Made by a program: the position numbers and the translations under genes. Below, in pieces: positions 51,387 to 60,476 of a stretch of 64,000 nucleotides of DNA. The DNA is from Oceanobacillus sp. Castelsardo (GTDB taxonomy: Bacteria > Bacillota > Bacilli > Bacillales > Amphibacillaceae). The DNA lies in assembly GCF_001659985.1 (NCBI RefSeq), contig NZ_LYCS01000008.1, positions 79,219 through 143,218 of the forward strand. Reading direction: 5' to 3'. How positions within the stretch are numbered: position 1 is the first letter of the stretch; every line of letters begins with the position of its first letter. A model generated the notes under the pieces. That model saw nothing but the letters and a program-made list of their open reading frames with translations, was not told where the DNA came from and did no database searches.

Positions 51387-52273
51387 AGTCATTTCAAATC
51401 TCTGTCCCGGCAACATCTGCAAACGTAGGACCAGGATTTGACTCGATAGGACTAGCGGTAAATCTTTATTTGACATTGCAAGTTGACGAATCGGACCAGT
51501 GGAGGTTTATACCGTACTCCCCTACCGATTCAAATATTCATTATGAAGACCACTTCATATATAAGATTGCAAAACAGATAGCAGATCGTCATAGTAAAAC
51601 ACTTCCCCCATGTAAGGTAACAGAATTAAGTGTGATTCCTTTAGCAAGTGGGCTTGGAAGTAGTGCTTCTGCCATATTAGCTGGTATTGAAATTGCCAAT
51701 CAAGTTTGTCAGTTAAATCTAACTAATGACGATAAGTTACGTTATGGTACAGAAATCGAAGGCCATCCCGATAATATAGCACCTGCCCTATTTGGTGGAT
51801 TAGTCATATCTACTGATTTTGGTGAGGAAATTGTCCATATTGACTTTCCTAATTTAGAGTTGGATACGGTCGTATATATTCCAAATGTGAAATTAAAAAC
51901 GGAAGCTTCCAGAAAGGTTCTTCCGGATGTGTACCCAATTAAAACTGCTGTAAAAGCTAGTGGAATTGGTAATCTTGTAGTAGCATCCTTATTACAAGGT
52001 GACTATAAACTTGCAGGACGTATGATGGAAAGAGATTTATTCCATGAACCATATAGAAAAGAACTTATTCCAAATTACGATAAAATACGGGAAGAAGCAA
52101 CAGAACTAGGCGCTTATGGCACGATATTAAGTGGTGCTGGTCCAACTATGATTTCCTTTGCACCTACTGGACAAGGTTCAAATATCGCTAAATCATTACA
52201 AAAAATATTGCCTGATTATAACGTTAAAGCTTTGAACATCTGCACAGACGGATTACTGGTTTCTTTTAAATAA
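51383..52273 (+). CDS. thrB: Homoserine kinase
   Basis: The 296-residue GHMP kinase has the N-terminal [16 protein letters not shown], the ATP-binding loop [16 protein letters not shown] (about residues 88-103) and the C-terminal [17 protein letters not shown]. It phosphorylates homoserine for ThrC. The gene order hom-thrC-thrB is that of B. subtilis. A terminator follows at 52282. Confidence 0.96.
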   Translation: MKSFQISVPATSANVGPGFDSIGLAVNLYLTLQVDESDQWRFIPYSPTDSNIHYEDHFIYKIAKQIADRHSKTLPPCKVTELSVIPLASGLGSSASAILAGIEIANQVCQLNLTNDDKLRYGTEIEGHPDNIAPALFGGLVISTDFGEEIVHIDFPNLELDTVVYIPNVKLKTEASRKVLPDVYPIKTAVKASGIGNLVVASLLQGDYKLAGRMMERDLFHEPYRKELIPNYDKIREEATELGAYGTILSGAGPTMISFAPTGQGSNIAKSLQKILPDYNVKALNICTDGLLVSFK

Positions 52274-52281
52274 TAGGCAAG

Positions 52282-52317
52282 GAGGAAAAACATATATTAT
52301 TGTTTTTCCTCTTTTTT
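52282..52317 (+). terminator. Terminator of the hom-thrCB operon
   Basis: GAGGAAAAAC and GTTTTTCCTC pair around ATATATTATT, then TTTTTT. Confidence 0.9.
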
Positions 52318-52396
52318 CATTTTAGGTGATTCTAGAATTACATTCATATTAAAATATAACTAGAATAGTTTATTTATATTATAGAAAGGGGTTTTT

Positions 52397-53392
52397 ATGA
52401 TGAAACAATCGTTTGAAGCACTAATTGTTGATAAACAAGAAGATAAACTTTTGACAGAAATAAAAAAATTAACAACAGATGATTTACCCAAAGGAGACGT
52501 TCTGATACAAGTTCACTATTCAGGTGTAAATTACAAAGATAGCTTGGCTACTATTCCAAATGGAAATATTGTAAAATCCTATCCATTTATACCAGGTATC
52601 GATTTAGCTGGTGTAGTAGTTTCCTCAGATGATCCTCGTTTTAAAGATGGCGATAAGGTCATCGCAACAAGTTATGAAATTGGGGTATCACACTTTGGTG
52701 GGTACAGTCAATACGCAAGAATCCCATCGGAATGGATTGTCCCCCTACCAGATGAGCTGAGTCTAAAAGAAGCAATGATCATTGGAACAGCTGGTTTTAC
52801 TGCGGCTTTATCTGTTCAACGATTGTTAGATAATGATTTAAAACAAGAAGATGGAAAAGTTCTCGTAACGGGCGCTACGGGTGGTGTTGGTAGTTTCGCC
52901 ACTGCAATTCTAGCAAAACTAGGCTTTGAAGTAGAAGCTAGTACTGGAAAAGACACCGAGCATGAATACGTAAAGGAACTTGGCGCATCCTCTATTCTAT
53001 CACGAGAAGAAGTGTATGATGGCAAAATCAGTTCACTTGGAAAACAAAGATGGGCAGCTGCTGTAGACCCAGTCGGTGGTGAAGTTCTAGCTTCTATTCT
53101 AAGTAACATTCAATATGGAGGTTCAGTCGCAGTAAGTGGTCTAACCGCTGGTAACAAAGTTCCAACAACAGTATTTCCTTTTATTCTTCGTGGAGTCAAC
53201 CTTCTTGGGATTGATTCTGTATTTTGTCCAATGGTAACACGTGTAGAGATTTGGAACCGCCTAGCATCTGATTTCAAACTAAACCATTTAGATTTCCTTG
53301 TGCAGCAGGAAATCACCTTACAACAGCTCCCCGACGTTTTACCAACTCTATTAAAAGGAGAGGCTCGTGGGAGAACCATTGTTAAATTATAA
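52397..53392 (+). CDS. AcuI/YhfP-type zinc-free alcohol dehydrogenase-like oxidoreductase
   Basis: The 331-residue medium-chain dehydrogenase family protein has the N-terminal VNYKDSLATIPNG and IPGIDLAGVV, the NADPH loop VTGATGGVGSFATAILAKLG, and VAVSGLTAGNKVPTTVFPF. It lacks the catalytic and structural zinc ligands, as in acrylyl-CoA reductase AcuI and B. subtilis YhfP. It may reduce acryloyl-CoA or quinones. ATG codons at 52397 and 52400 are both possible, after AAAGGGG. Confidence 0.88.
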   Translation: MMKQSFEALIVDKQEDKLLTEIKKLTTDDLPKGDVLIQVHYSGVNYKDSLATIPNGNIVKSYPFIPGIDLAGVVVSSDDPRFKDGDKVIATSYEIGVSHFGGYSQYARIPSEWIVPLPDELSLKEAMIIGTAGFTAALSVQRLLDNDLKQEDGKVLVTGATGGVGSFATAILAKLGFEVEASTGKDTEHEYVKELGASSILSREEVYDGKISSLGKQRWAAAVDPVGGEVLASILSNIQYGGSVAVSGLTAGNKVPTTVFPFILRGVNLLGIDSVFCPMVTRVEIWNRLASDFKLNHLDFLVQQEITLQQLPDVLPTLLKGEARGRTIVKL

Positions 53393-53396
53393 GTTT

Positions 53397-53430
53397 AAAA
53401 GTGACAAGAGCAATTCTTGTCACTTTTATT
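53397..53430. terminator. Bidirectional terminator after the AcuI-like gene
   Basis: AAAAGTGACAAGA and TCTTGTCACTTTT are perfect arms around GCAAT. Confidence 0.85.
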
Positions 53431-53600
53431 TAAATAACAGGATAATAAGCTTCATATCTTGGATTATAGAAATATGGTGGCCTTTTGCCTATTTTAGGTA
53501 ATTCAAACGGTTTTTGATTTCCATTATAATATAACTCTACTTTTTTATCCGATTTTGTCATTAACAAATACTTAACCTCTGGATTATAATAATACTTCAT
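53430..53600 (-). CDS. Small Tyr/Pro-rich protein of unknown function
   Basis: The 56-residue protein starts MKYYYNPEVKYLLMTKSDKK and ends YFYNPRYEAYYPVI. Twelve of its residues are Tyr and many are Pro and Lys. No membrane segment or known motif is visible. The start at 53600 follows a GTAGGAGGAATTTC ribosome binding site. It lies next to a shared terminator. Confidence 0.65.
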   Translation of the reverse strand: MKYYYNPEVKYLLMTKSDKKVELYYNGNQKPFELPKIGKRPPYFYNPRYEAYYPVI

Positions 53601-53733
53601 GAAATTCCTCCTACTATTCATTCCCCTCTTATGCATCGTATTCGAAATTCCACTAAATGAGCACGTACCTTACCATCCAAGCACAATTACAGCCCAATAA
53701 TCATAAATTAATCTAACGTTGAACCAAAAGTGC

Positions 53734-53800
53734 AAGCGCCCGTTCAGCGACGTACGGAGGTGAAGGTAGTCTCGCTACGGCTTTAGCGCTGAAGCTGGAC
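53734..53800 (+). repeat. Short copy of the trpD-type dispersed repeat
   Basis: It begins AAGCGCCCGTTCAGCGACGT and ends TTTAGCGCTGAAGCTGGAC. It matches both ends of 12323-12460 but lacks about 70 inner bases. Here it lies in a true intergenic gap. Confidence 0.7.
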
Positions 53801-53876
53801 GTGGCCTTCCTTATGACAAAATTTAATAAGCTAAATTTTTATACTTTCTTACTTTTTGAATATAGGAGGAAAAACA

Positions 53877-54794
53877 ATGTCCAAAAATGAAACAAGTAAT
53901 CAAGACTATCCTATGTATCCTAATTACGGAAAAATCACTAAGTATGAAGATGTTGCCATTACAGTACCTGAACAACGACAATACTTCCAACCTGGAGTAG
54001 AAAGTCTAATGATCCCACAACCAATTGTAGAAAATCCGAATTATAAAGGGACTGGGAAATTAAAGAATAAAGTAGCTCTTATTACTGGTGGTGATAGTGG
54101 AATAGGAGCAGCTGCAGCCATTGCTTTTGCTAAAGAAGGAGCAGATATTGCGATTTCTTATTTAAACGAACATGAAGATGCCAAGCGAACCAAGAGTAGA
54201 ATTGAAGAGTTGGGACAACGCTGTCTTACACTACCTGGGGATCTTCGAGAAAAACAACAATGCGTTCAAATTATTCATAAGACAATTAAAGCATTTGGCA
54301 AACTTGATATACTTTGTAATCATGTCGGGATTCAATTCCAACAACTAAGTTTATTAGATATTACGGATGAACAATTTGATGATACATTTAAAGTTAATGT
54401 ATATTCCCACTTTTATACAACAAGAGAAGCTCTTAAATACTTAAAAGCAGGAAGTTCCATCATTAACACTACCTCTGTCGTTGCATTCGATGGAAATGAT
54501 CAACTTATCGATTACACTGCAACGAAAGGGGCTATTGTTGGGTTTACACGGGCATTGGCAAGAAATTTAGTAGGAAAAGGTATACGCGTGAATGCTATTG
54601 CTCCTGGACGGATTTGGACCCCTTTAATACCATCTAGCTTTTCTGCTGATCAAGTAACACTTGCAGGTAACCCTATGGATCGTCAAGGGCAGCCATTTGA
54701 ACTCGCTCCAGCCTTTGTGTACCTTGCTTCAGATGATTCAAGATTTGTTACTGGTCAAGTTCAACATGTAAATGGTGGCCAAATTTTTGGTTAA
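53877..54794 (+). CDS. SDR-family oxidoreductase, YhdF/YdaD general-stress type
   Basis: The 305-residue short-chain dehydrogenase has an about 50-residue N-terminal extension ([20 protein letters not shown]) before the Rossmann motif [12 protein letters not shown]. Active-site residues are Ser of [10 protein letters not shown] and Tyr/Lys of [11 protein letters not shown]. The usual NNAG motif reads CNHVG, an unusual change. Relatives in B. subtilis are SigB-dependent stress proteins of unknown substrate. I chose the ATG at 53877 after AGGAGG. Confidence 0.88.
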   Translation: MSKNETSNQDYPMYPNYGKITKYEDVAITVPEQRQYFQPGVESLMIPQPIVENPNYKGTGKLKNKVALITGGDSGIGAAAAIAFAKEGADIAISYLNEHEDAKRTKSRIEELGQRCLTLPGDLREKQQCVQIIHKTIKAFGKLDILCNHVGIQFQQLSLLDITDEQFDDTFKVNVYSHFYTTREALKYLKAGSSIINTTSVVAFDGNDQLIDYTATKGAIVGFTRALARNLVGKGIRVNAIAPGRIWTPLIPSSFSADQVTLAGNPMDRQGQPFELAPAFVYLASDDSRFVTGQVQHVNGGQIFG

Positions 54795-54795
54795 G

Positions 54796-54832
54796 AAAAA
54801 ATGAGCCCTTCTGAGAGCTCATTTTTGTTTTT
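54796..54832. terminator. Bidirectional terminator between SDR gene and argF
   Basis: AAAAATGAGC and GCTCATTTTT are perfect arms around CCTTCTGAGA. Confidence 0.88.
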
Positions 54833-55796
54833 AACTCATTAATGCTGTCATTAATGCTTTTTGTGCATGTAAACGATTCTCTGCTTGTTGGAAAACAACA
54901 GAGTGTTTTCCATCGATAACTCCTGCAGAAACCTCTTCTTCACGGTGTGCCGGTAAGCAATGCATAAAGGAGACATCCGATTTAGCTAAAGATAAAAGTT
55001 GTTCATTTACTTGATATCCTTTGAAGGCTATTTCGCGTTTAGCTTGTTCTGCTTCTTGCCCCATACTTGCCCATACATCTGTATAAACAACATCAGCATT
55101 AGCTATTGCTTCCTTTGGATTTTCCATGACACTTATCATAGCGCCATGTGATTTCGCTATGTCTTGCGCTTTGGCTACAATGGTAGGGTCAGGCTGATAA
55201 CCTTTTGGTGCGACAACAATTAACTCCATCCCCATTAAAGCTGCACCAATCATAAGGGAATGTGCCATATTATTACCACCGTCACCAATGTATACCATTT
55301 TTACGCCATGAAGTGCACCTTTTACTTCTTTAACGGTCTGTAAATCAGCAAGAACTTGGCACGGATGGTATGTATCTGTTAGCCCATTAATAATAGGGAT
55401 ACTCGCATATTTAGCCAATTCTTTTACTGATTCTTGAGAAAATGTACGGATCATAATTCCATCTAAGTATCCAGATAAAACCTGAGCGGTGTCAGCAATC
55501 GTTTCCCCTCTTCCGATTTGGATATCTTTAGAGGAAAGAAAAATCCCTATTCCACCAAGTTGATAAATGCCGGCTTCAAAAGAAACCCGGGTTCTTGTAG
55601 ATGATTTCTCAAAGATCATTCCTAATGTTTTCCCTTTTAAAGGTTCAAAGGTAATTCCCTTTTTTCGTTGGTCTTTTAAATACTCAGCTAAATCTAACAA
55701 ATAATTAATTTCGTCCTTTGTATAGTCAGCAAGAGTTAAAAAGTCACGTCCATGCAATTTAGCATTATTAAATGTTATTTGATTGTCCTTAATCAT
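54831..55796 (-). CDS. argF: Ornithine carbamoyltransferase
   Basis: The 321-residue enzyme makes citrulline from ornithine and carbamoyl phosphate. The carbamoyl-phosphate motif SSTRTRVSFE (about 65-74), HPCQVLADLQT and the ornithine-site HCLPAHREEEV are intact. The ATG at 55796 is preceded by GGGGGAAAT; a GTG one codon upstream is also open. It stands alone, not in an arg cluster. Possible ARG boxes lie upstream. The sequence does not separate the biosynthetic from the catabolic role. Confidence 0.94.
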   Translation of the reverse strand: MIKDNQITFNNAKLHGRDFLTLADYTKDEINYLLDLAEYLKDQRKKGITFEPLKGKTLGMIFEKSSTRTRVSFEAGIYQLGGIGIFLSSKDIQIGRGETIADTAQVLSGYLDGIMIRTFSQESVKELAKYASIPIINGLTDTYHPCQVLADLQTVKEVKGALHGVKMVYIGDGGNNMAHSLMIGAALMGMELIVVAPKGYQPDPTIVAKAQDIAKSHGAMISVMENPKEAIANADVVYTDVWASMGQEAEQAKREIAFKGYQVNEQLLSLAKSDVSFMHCLPAHREEEVSAGVIDGKHSVVFQQAENRLHAQKALMTALMS

Positions 55797-55829
55797 CACA
55801 AGGATTTCCCCCTAAAATTAATCTATGTA

Positions 55830-55843
55830 TGAATTATTATGCA
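55830..55843. promoter_or_regulatory. Candidate ARG box upstream of argF
   Basis: TGAATTATTATGCA differs at two or three positions from the palindromic ARG box TGAATAATTATTCA recognised by ArgR/AhrC. A weaker TGAATTATATTTTC lies at 55884-55897. Confidence 0.4.
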
Positions 55844-55952
55844 TCATATGGAATAAATATACAATACTTTTTATATCATTTTATGAATTATATTTTCCCG
55901 ATTAGGAACCGTTATGAATTTTGTTCCTAAAATAAAATGGAAATCCTAAGAA

Positions 55953-55983
55953 GCCGTAACAAAATATTGTTACGACTTTCTCA
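55953..55983. terminator. Hairpin after the rRNA methyltransferase gene
   Basis: AAGCCGTAACA and TGTTACGACTT pair with one mismatch around AAATAT. The T-run is weak. Confidence 0.5.
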
Positions 55984-55984
55984 T

Positions 55985-57175
55985 TTATAACTTTTTCAAG
56001 ATAACGACCTTTAAATAATTTCCTTGTGGGAAGTTCTGATTATATTGGAAATCGCTTGGTAAACTAAATTCTTCTAAAATCTTATATTTTGTTCTACTAT
56101 CCTTAAATCCTTTATCTATAAATCCTTTGAATTTCTTCATACTAAAGGAGGCATTGTTCGTGGATGCAACAATGATTCCTTCCTTTTCCGTAATCGAAAT
56201 CGTATCTTTTATTAAGGATGGGTAATCTTTCGCTGTGCTAAACGTCCTCTTTTTGGAACGAGCAAAACTCGGTGGATCTAAAATAACCAAATCAAATGTC
56301 AGATTCTTTCGGTTTGCATATTTAAAGTAATCAAATACATCCATCACAATGATGTCTTGTGCTTCGAAGTCAATTCCATTCACACTAAATTGTTCAATTG
56401 TCTTACCCTTACTACGCTTTGCCAAATCTACGCTCGTTGTTTTTCTAGCTCCTCCTAGATTAGCTGCCACGGAAAAAGCCCCTGTATAAGAAAATGTATT
56501 TAGCACGCTTTTTCCTTTGGCGTATTTATCACGAATAGCCTTCCTTACATTACGTTGATCAAGGAATATACCTACCATCGCACCATCATTTAGATATACG
56601 GCGTATTGCATCCCATTTTCTTTCACAATAATTGGAAACTCCCCACGTTCCCCTTTTACAAAATCATCATCATCAATATATTTGCCTTTTGTATCAAAAC
56701 GTTTCTTCTCATAAATAGCCTTATATTCCCCAATATCATCTAAGACTTCAATAACCGTGTTTTTAAAAAAGTAGGCACCCTCACTATACCAATTAATAAC
56801 ATAATAGCCGTCATAATAATCGATCGTAATACCACCGATTCCATCTCCTTCTCCGTTAAAAATACGGAATGCATTCGTATTTTCGTCCCGGAAGAATTCT
56901 TTTCTTTTATCCATTGCATTCGAAATCTTCCGTTTGAAAAAAGAAAAGTCTATGCTTTCATTTTGTTTATATGATAATACCCAACCTAAACCTTTGTTCT
57001 GCTTTCCATAATAACCTTTAGCAATAAATTTCCCATTTGGCTCCACTAAGTGAATAATAGACCCTTCCTTTTGAATATCTTCTGAGTTAATAATAGTATC
57101 CTTATTTATTAATGGAAATCCCTTTTGAAATTGATCGATATAACTACTTTTCACTTTTAATTCAATTGGTTTCAT
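55985..57175 (-). CDS. Class I SAM-dependent rRNA methyltransferase (RlmI/YwbD-like)
   Basis: The 396-residue protein has an N-terminal PUA-like domain (residues 1-75), an RFM-type linker (FRIFNGEGDGIGGITIDYYD), and a C-terminal Rossmann methyltransferase domain with motif I NTFSYTGAFSVAAN and motif IV LVILDPPSFARSKK. By family it methylates a cytosine C5 in 23S rRNA, which is inferred. I chose the ATG at 57175 after AAAGGATGAAAAT. Monocistronic on the minus strand. Confidence 0.88.
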   Translation of the reverse strand: MKPIELKVKSSYIDQFQKGFPLINKDTIINSEDIQKEGSIIHLVEPNGKFIAKGYYGKQNKGLGWVLSYKQNESIDFSFFKRKISNAMDKRKEFFRDENTNAFRIFNGEGDGIGGITIDYYDGYYVINWYSEGAYFFKNTVIEVLDDIGEYKAIYEKKRFDTKGKYIDDDDFVKGERGEFPIIVKENGMQYAVYLNDGAMVGIFLDQRNVRKAIRDKYAKGKSVLNTFSYTGAFSVAANLGGARKTTSVDLAKRSKGKTIEQFSVNGIDFEAQDIIVMDVFDYFKYANRKNLTFDLVILDPPSFARSKKRTFSTAKDYPSLIKDTISITEKEGIIVASTNNASFSMKKFKGFIDKGFKDSRTKYKILEEFSLPSDFQYNQNFPQGNYLKVVILKKL

Positions 57176-57226
57176 ATTTTCATCCTTTGTCATAATTTAT
57201 CATTTAAAGTATACCCGTTCTAATAG

Positions 57227-57261
57227 TAAAAAACCCGAGTAACCACTTGTTACTCAGGTTT
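57227..57261 (-). terminator. Terminator of hisC
   Basis: On the minus strand AAACCTGAGTAAC and GTTACTCGGGTTT pair, then TTTTT. Confidence 0.85.
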
Positions 57262-57268
57262 AAATCAA

Positions 57269-58360
57269 TTAATTTAAGACATCTTTCAAAGCATTAAGGA
57301 AAAATTCATTCTCCTCTTTTGTTCCAATCGTCACACGAACATACTCTGGCAGTCCCCAAATTTTTCCGTAGCGTACAATGACACCCCTAGCTAAGAGTTC
57401 ATTGTATAATCTTTCAGCGTCTGGTCCCAATTGTAGTAGGATAAAATTACTCATGGTTTCTACGTAATTTAAGCCGAGCTCGGAAAATGCCTGATAAAGC
57501 TCTTTTGCAGCAGAAGTGTTCGCCTCTTTAGAAGCACTCACATGCTCCTCGTCTAAAATAGCGGCCTTAGCTGCTGCTTGTCCTATACTGTTTACATTAA
57601 ATGGTTCTTTTACTTTTAATATAGTTTGAATGATTTCTTCAGGAGCAACACCAAACCCAACACGTAATCCAGCTAAACCATAAATTTTAGAGAAAGTTTG
57701 TAACACTAGAACATTCTTGCCAGCCTTTACAAATTCAATCCCATCCGTATAATCCTTAGCCGTTGCATAATGACTGTATGCACCATCAAAAACTACTAAT
57801 ACCCTTTCCGGTACTGCATTTAATAAAATTTCAAAATCAGTTTTAGATAAATATGTACCCGTAGGATTATTGGGAGAACAAATATAAAGTAATTTTGTCT
57901 TATCTGTTATGGCATCTACCATCTTTTGAACGTTAAACTGAAATCCTTCATCAAACGGAACTGGAACAACGGTAGCTCCCATTAAATCAGCACCAAAATC
58001 ATATTCACTAAATGATGGGGATGGCACCACGATTTCATCTCCTTCCTCTAAGAAGGCTTCTGACATTAATGTGATCAATTCATCCGCACCATTTGTAACA
58101 ATAACTTGTTGTTTAGTAACATCTACTTTTTCTGCAATTGCTTCTTTTAATGCAGCAGTATCCGCATCCGGGTAACGATTTAGTTCTGCTAACCCCGCTG
58201 ATATTGCCGCCACACCTTTAGGTGACGGTCCTAATGGATTCTCATTAGAAGCTAGTTTTATAACTTTTTCCAATCCCAACTCTTCTTGTAATTCCCAGAT
58301 TGGTTTTCCAGGAGAGTATGGTTTTATTCTATCTAAGACTTTACGTGGTTTAGTAGACAT
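57269..58360 (-). CDS. hisC: Histidinol-phosphate aminotransferase
   Basis: The 363-residue PLP enzyme has ASNENPLGPSPKGV at the N-terminus, SPNNPTGTYLS, FDGAYSHYA and the PLP Lys in TFSKIYGLAGLRVGFG, all typical of HisC. It converts imidazole-acetol phosphate to histidinol phosphate, and in Bacillus often also serves tyrosine and phenylalanine synthesis. In B. subtilis hisC adjoins the trp operon (trpA-hisC); here it is 41 kb away from trpA. Confidence 0.92.
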   Translation of the reverse strand: MSTKPRKVLDRIKPYSPGKPIWELQEELGLEKVIKLASNENPLGPSPKGVAAISAGLAELNRYPDADTAALKEAIAEKVDVTKQQVIVTNGADELITLMSEAFLEEGDEIVVPSPSFSEYDFGADLMGATVVPVPFDEGFQFNVQKMVDAITDKTKLLYICSPNNPTGTYLSKTDFEILLNAVPERVLVVFDGAYSHYATAKDYTDGIEFVKAGKNVLVLQTFSKIYGLAGLRVGFGVAPEEIIQTILKVKEPFNVNSIGQAAAKAAILDEEHVSASKEANTSAAKELYQAFSELGLNYVETMSNFILLQLGPDAERLYNELLARGVIVRYGKIWGLPEYVRVTIGTKEENEFFLNALKDVLN

Positions 58361-58453
58361 ATAAAAGTATCCCCCTTTGAATTTAAATAATAAGATTATT
58401 TAATTCATTCCATTATATAGTATAAAGTTTTAATATGGTAGAAGAAGTTATTT

Positions 58454-58858
58454 TCATTGTATATAACCTTTATTAAATATATGATTTTTCTCGAAATCCT
58501 GAAGTATATTTTGACGTAGTAATTTTTTAGTATTATCTTGATTAGCCCAATAGAAATCGGTATGTTCATCAGACAGAACAACTAAATTATGATCAGCACT
58601 ACATAGATAATGTATGAAAACTAATTGCCTATCGGGGTCATCGTTGATGGTAGTAGCATATAAAATTTCCCCAGGAGTGACTTTTAAGCTAGTTTCCTCT
58701 TCTATTTCTCGTATGAGTGATTCTTCTAATTCTTCGCCAACTTGTAGCTTTCCTCCAGCTAACTCCCATTCTCCACCGCCAAACTTATTGTGTGGAGATC
58801 GTTTGAGAAGTAGGATTTTCCCATTATTGATAATTAGACCTTTTACAATGACAACCAT
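58454..58858 (-). CDS. NUDIX hydrolase
   Basis: The 134-residue protein has a nearly full Nudix box: GGKLQVGEELEESLIREIEE followed by ETSL, with Thr in place of the usual Gly near the end. Before it lies KGLIINNGKILLLKR. It would hydrolyse a nucleoside diphosphate linked to another group; the substrate is not visible. I prefer the ATG at 58858 (after GTGGAAAAGAAA); a start at 58900 would overlap the neighbouring gene. It is downstream of the YkvR-like gene and probably co-transcribed. Confidence 0.85.
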   Translation of the reverse strand: MVVIVKGLIINNGKILLLKRSPHNKFGGGEWELAGGKLQVGEELEESLIREIEEETSLKVTPGEILYATTINDDPDRQLVFIHYLCSADHNLVVLSDEHTDFYWANQDNTKKLLRQNILQDFEKNHIFNKGYIQ

Positions 58859-58892
58859 TTTCTTTTCCACTAGTATACAACTCCCGACCATT

Positions 58893-59183
58893 TTAAACAT
58901 TTTCTATTAACTTTAGCCTAAATTCCCCTACATTATTTTCTTCATATAAATTCGTAATCGATGTTGAATAGTTATAAATGACAGCATGGAAATCTAACTT
59001 TTCATCTGGAATTTCCACTTGAAAATCATTTTTGTAAAGAAGTGTAGTAATCTCATGATAGTCTTCACTTTTCACTTGAAATTCAAAGGAAATCAATAAA
59101 ACTTCCTTATCATCTTTTTGTATAATATCTTTAGTTAGGTTCTCTACATGAAGTGTCATATCATTAATTTTTACATTAGTCAT
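58893..59183 (-). CDS. DUF3219 / YkvR-like protein
   Basis: The 96-residue protein (INDMTLHVENLTKDI, EVLLISFEFQVKSEDYHEIT, DFHAVIYNYSTSITN) is of the YkvR/DUF3219 type, a small beta-rich fold of unknown function. The ATG follows AGAGAGGTTATATGA. It lies in front of the NUDIX gene with about 35 bases between. Confidence 0.75.
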   Translation of the reverse strand: MTNVKINDMTLHVENLTKDIIQKDDKEVLLISFEFQVKSEDYHEITTLLYKNDFQVEIPDEKLDFHAVIYNYSTSITNLYEENNVGEFRLKLIENV

Positions 59184-59326
59184 TTCATATAACCTCTCTT
59201 TATTCCATATTTTAAAAGATTTTAACCATTAATTGTAGAATTTCACTATCATTCGATAGAAATTTTGTATTCATCATAAACATGCTAAGATAATAATAAA
59301 CACAATTAGCAATAGGAGAGAAACAA

Positions 59327-59773
59327 ATGAAAATTTACGTTGATGCTGATGCTTGTCCAGTAAAAGATATTATCATTTCTGAAGGTAGAAAACTCGATTT
59401 CCCTGTCATACTTGTTACTAGTTTCTCACATTATTCGAATGAACGGCAACCCGATGGCGTAGAAACTATTTATGTGGACACTGGAGCAGACTCTGCCGAT
59501 TATCGAATTATGAAGCTTGCAAAGCAGGGAGATATTATTATCACTCAAGACTATGGACTTGCTTCCCTTAGTTTAGGTAAAGGTTGTTATGTATTACATC
59601 ATAAAGGGTTCAAATATAACAATGACAATATTGATCAACTTCTTCAAACTAGATATCTAAGCGCTATGGCACGTAAAAGTGGAAAACGAACTAAAGGCCC
59701 AAAACCCTTTACAGAAGAGGACCGAATTAAATTCAAAAAACTTTTTGTAGAAATGTTAAAGGAACATCTCTAA
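59327..59773 (+). CDS. yqxD: UPF0178 (YaiI/YqxD) family protein
   Basis: The 148-residue protein has the family's PIN-like N-terminus [13 protein letters not shown], the second acidic patch [27 protein letters not shown], and [19 protein letters not shown] at the end. A nuclease-like role is suspected from the fold but not proven. The start follows AGGAGAGAAAC. It may be read together with the TetR gene 33 bases downstream. Confidence 0.92.
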   Translation: MKIYVDADACPVKDIIISEGRKLDFPVILVTSFSHYSNERQPDGVETIYVDTGADSADYRIMKLAKQGDIIITQDYGLASLSLGKGCYVLHHKGFKYNNDNIDQLLQTRYLSAMARKSGKRTKGPKPFTEEDRIKFKKLFVEMLKEHL

Positions 59774-59806
59774 TATTTCCATTATAATACACAAGAGGTG
59801 ACTAGA

Positions 59807-60385
59807 ATGGCACGAAAGCGCAAGTTCACAATGATTGATTTATACCAGGTAACAAAAGAAACCCTTGTAGATACTGGATACAACGGCTTCACATTTAGTA
59901 TTTTGGCTGAGAAATTAGATATATCTAGGGGATCTATCTATAAGTACTTTGATAATAAGGAAGAGTTAGTCACTGAATATATGGTTTATGAAATGAATCA
60001 ATTTCTAACCGAGCTCCAAAATATCAATACATATCATAGTTTTGAGGAGCAGTTTGATTTTTTACTATATATCATTTTCAAAGATAGTAGCATACAGAAG
60101 ATTATAGGAATGAGAGCACAAATACAAAGTGAAGGAAATAAGAAGGTGCAAGCCAATTTAGATAAATTGAAAGAACTTCACCTCTCCATGTATAGCCTTT
60201 TAGCAGACTTCATTCAATCAGGTAAGGAAAATAATATCATTAAACCCTCCTTACAAAATGGAGCAATTTTAGGATTTATCTTTCAATCTGTAGCAATACC
60301 TAATCATTTTAATGTTCCTAAAGAAGAATGGACAAGTTCCATAAAAGAAATTATTCAATATGGAACGTTCAACAAAAATAGTTGA
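59807..60385 (+). CDS. TetR-family repressor of the adjacent MMPL transporter
   Basis: The 192-residue protein has the TetR helix-turn-helix (GFTFSILAEKLDISRGSIYKYF; here shown by DISRGSIYKYFDNKEELVTE at about 45-64) and a helical ligand domain. The ATG at 59807 is 9 bases after GAGGTG. Its stop codon lies inside the first of three TGACA-N4-TGTCA palindromes that precede the MMPL gene, so it most likely represses that transporter and lets it respond to a lipid or drug. Confidence 0.9.
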   Translation: MARKRKFTMIDLYQVTKETLVDTGYNGFTFSILAEKLDISRGSIYKYFDNKEELVTEYMVYEMNQFLTELQNINTYHSFEEQFDFLLYIIFKDSSIQKIIGMRAQIQSEGNKKVQANLDKLKELHLSMYSLLADFIQSGKENNIIKPSLQNGAILGFIFQSVAIPNHFNVPKEEWTSSIKEIIQYGTFNKNS

Positions 60386-60456
60386 CACTTATGTCACTTT
60401 GGATAATACTTAATGACATAAGTGTTATTCTAAACAATAAAGTGACACAGGTGTCA
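60383..60456. promoter_or_regulatory. Three tandem palindromic operators before the MMPL gene
   Basis: TGACACTTATGTCA (60383-60396), TGACATAAGTGTTA (60414-60427, one mismatch) and TGACACAGGTGTCA (60443-60456) are spaced 31 and 29 bp apart. The first overlaps the TetR stop codon and a -35-like TTGACA at 60382-60387, with TAATAC at 60404-60409 as possible -10. Confidence 0.85.
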
Positions 60457-60476
60457 CTTTAAGAAAGGAATTCGAT

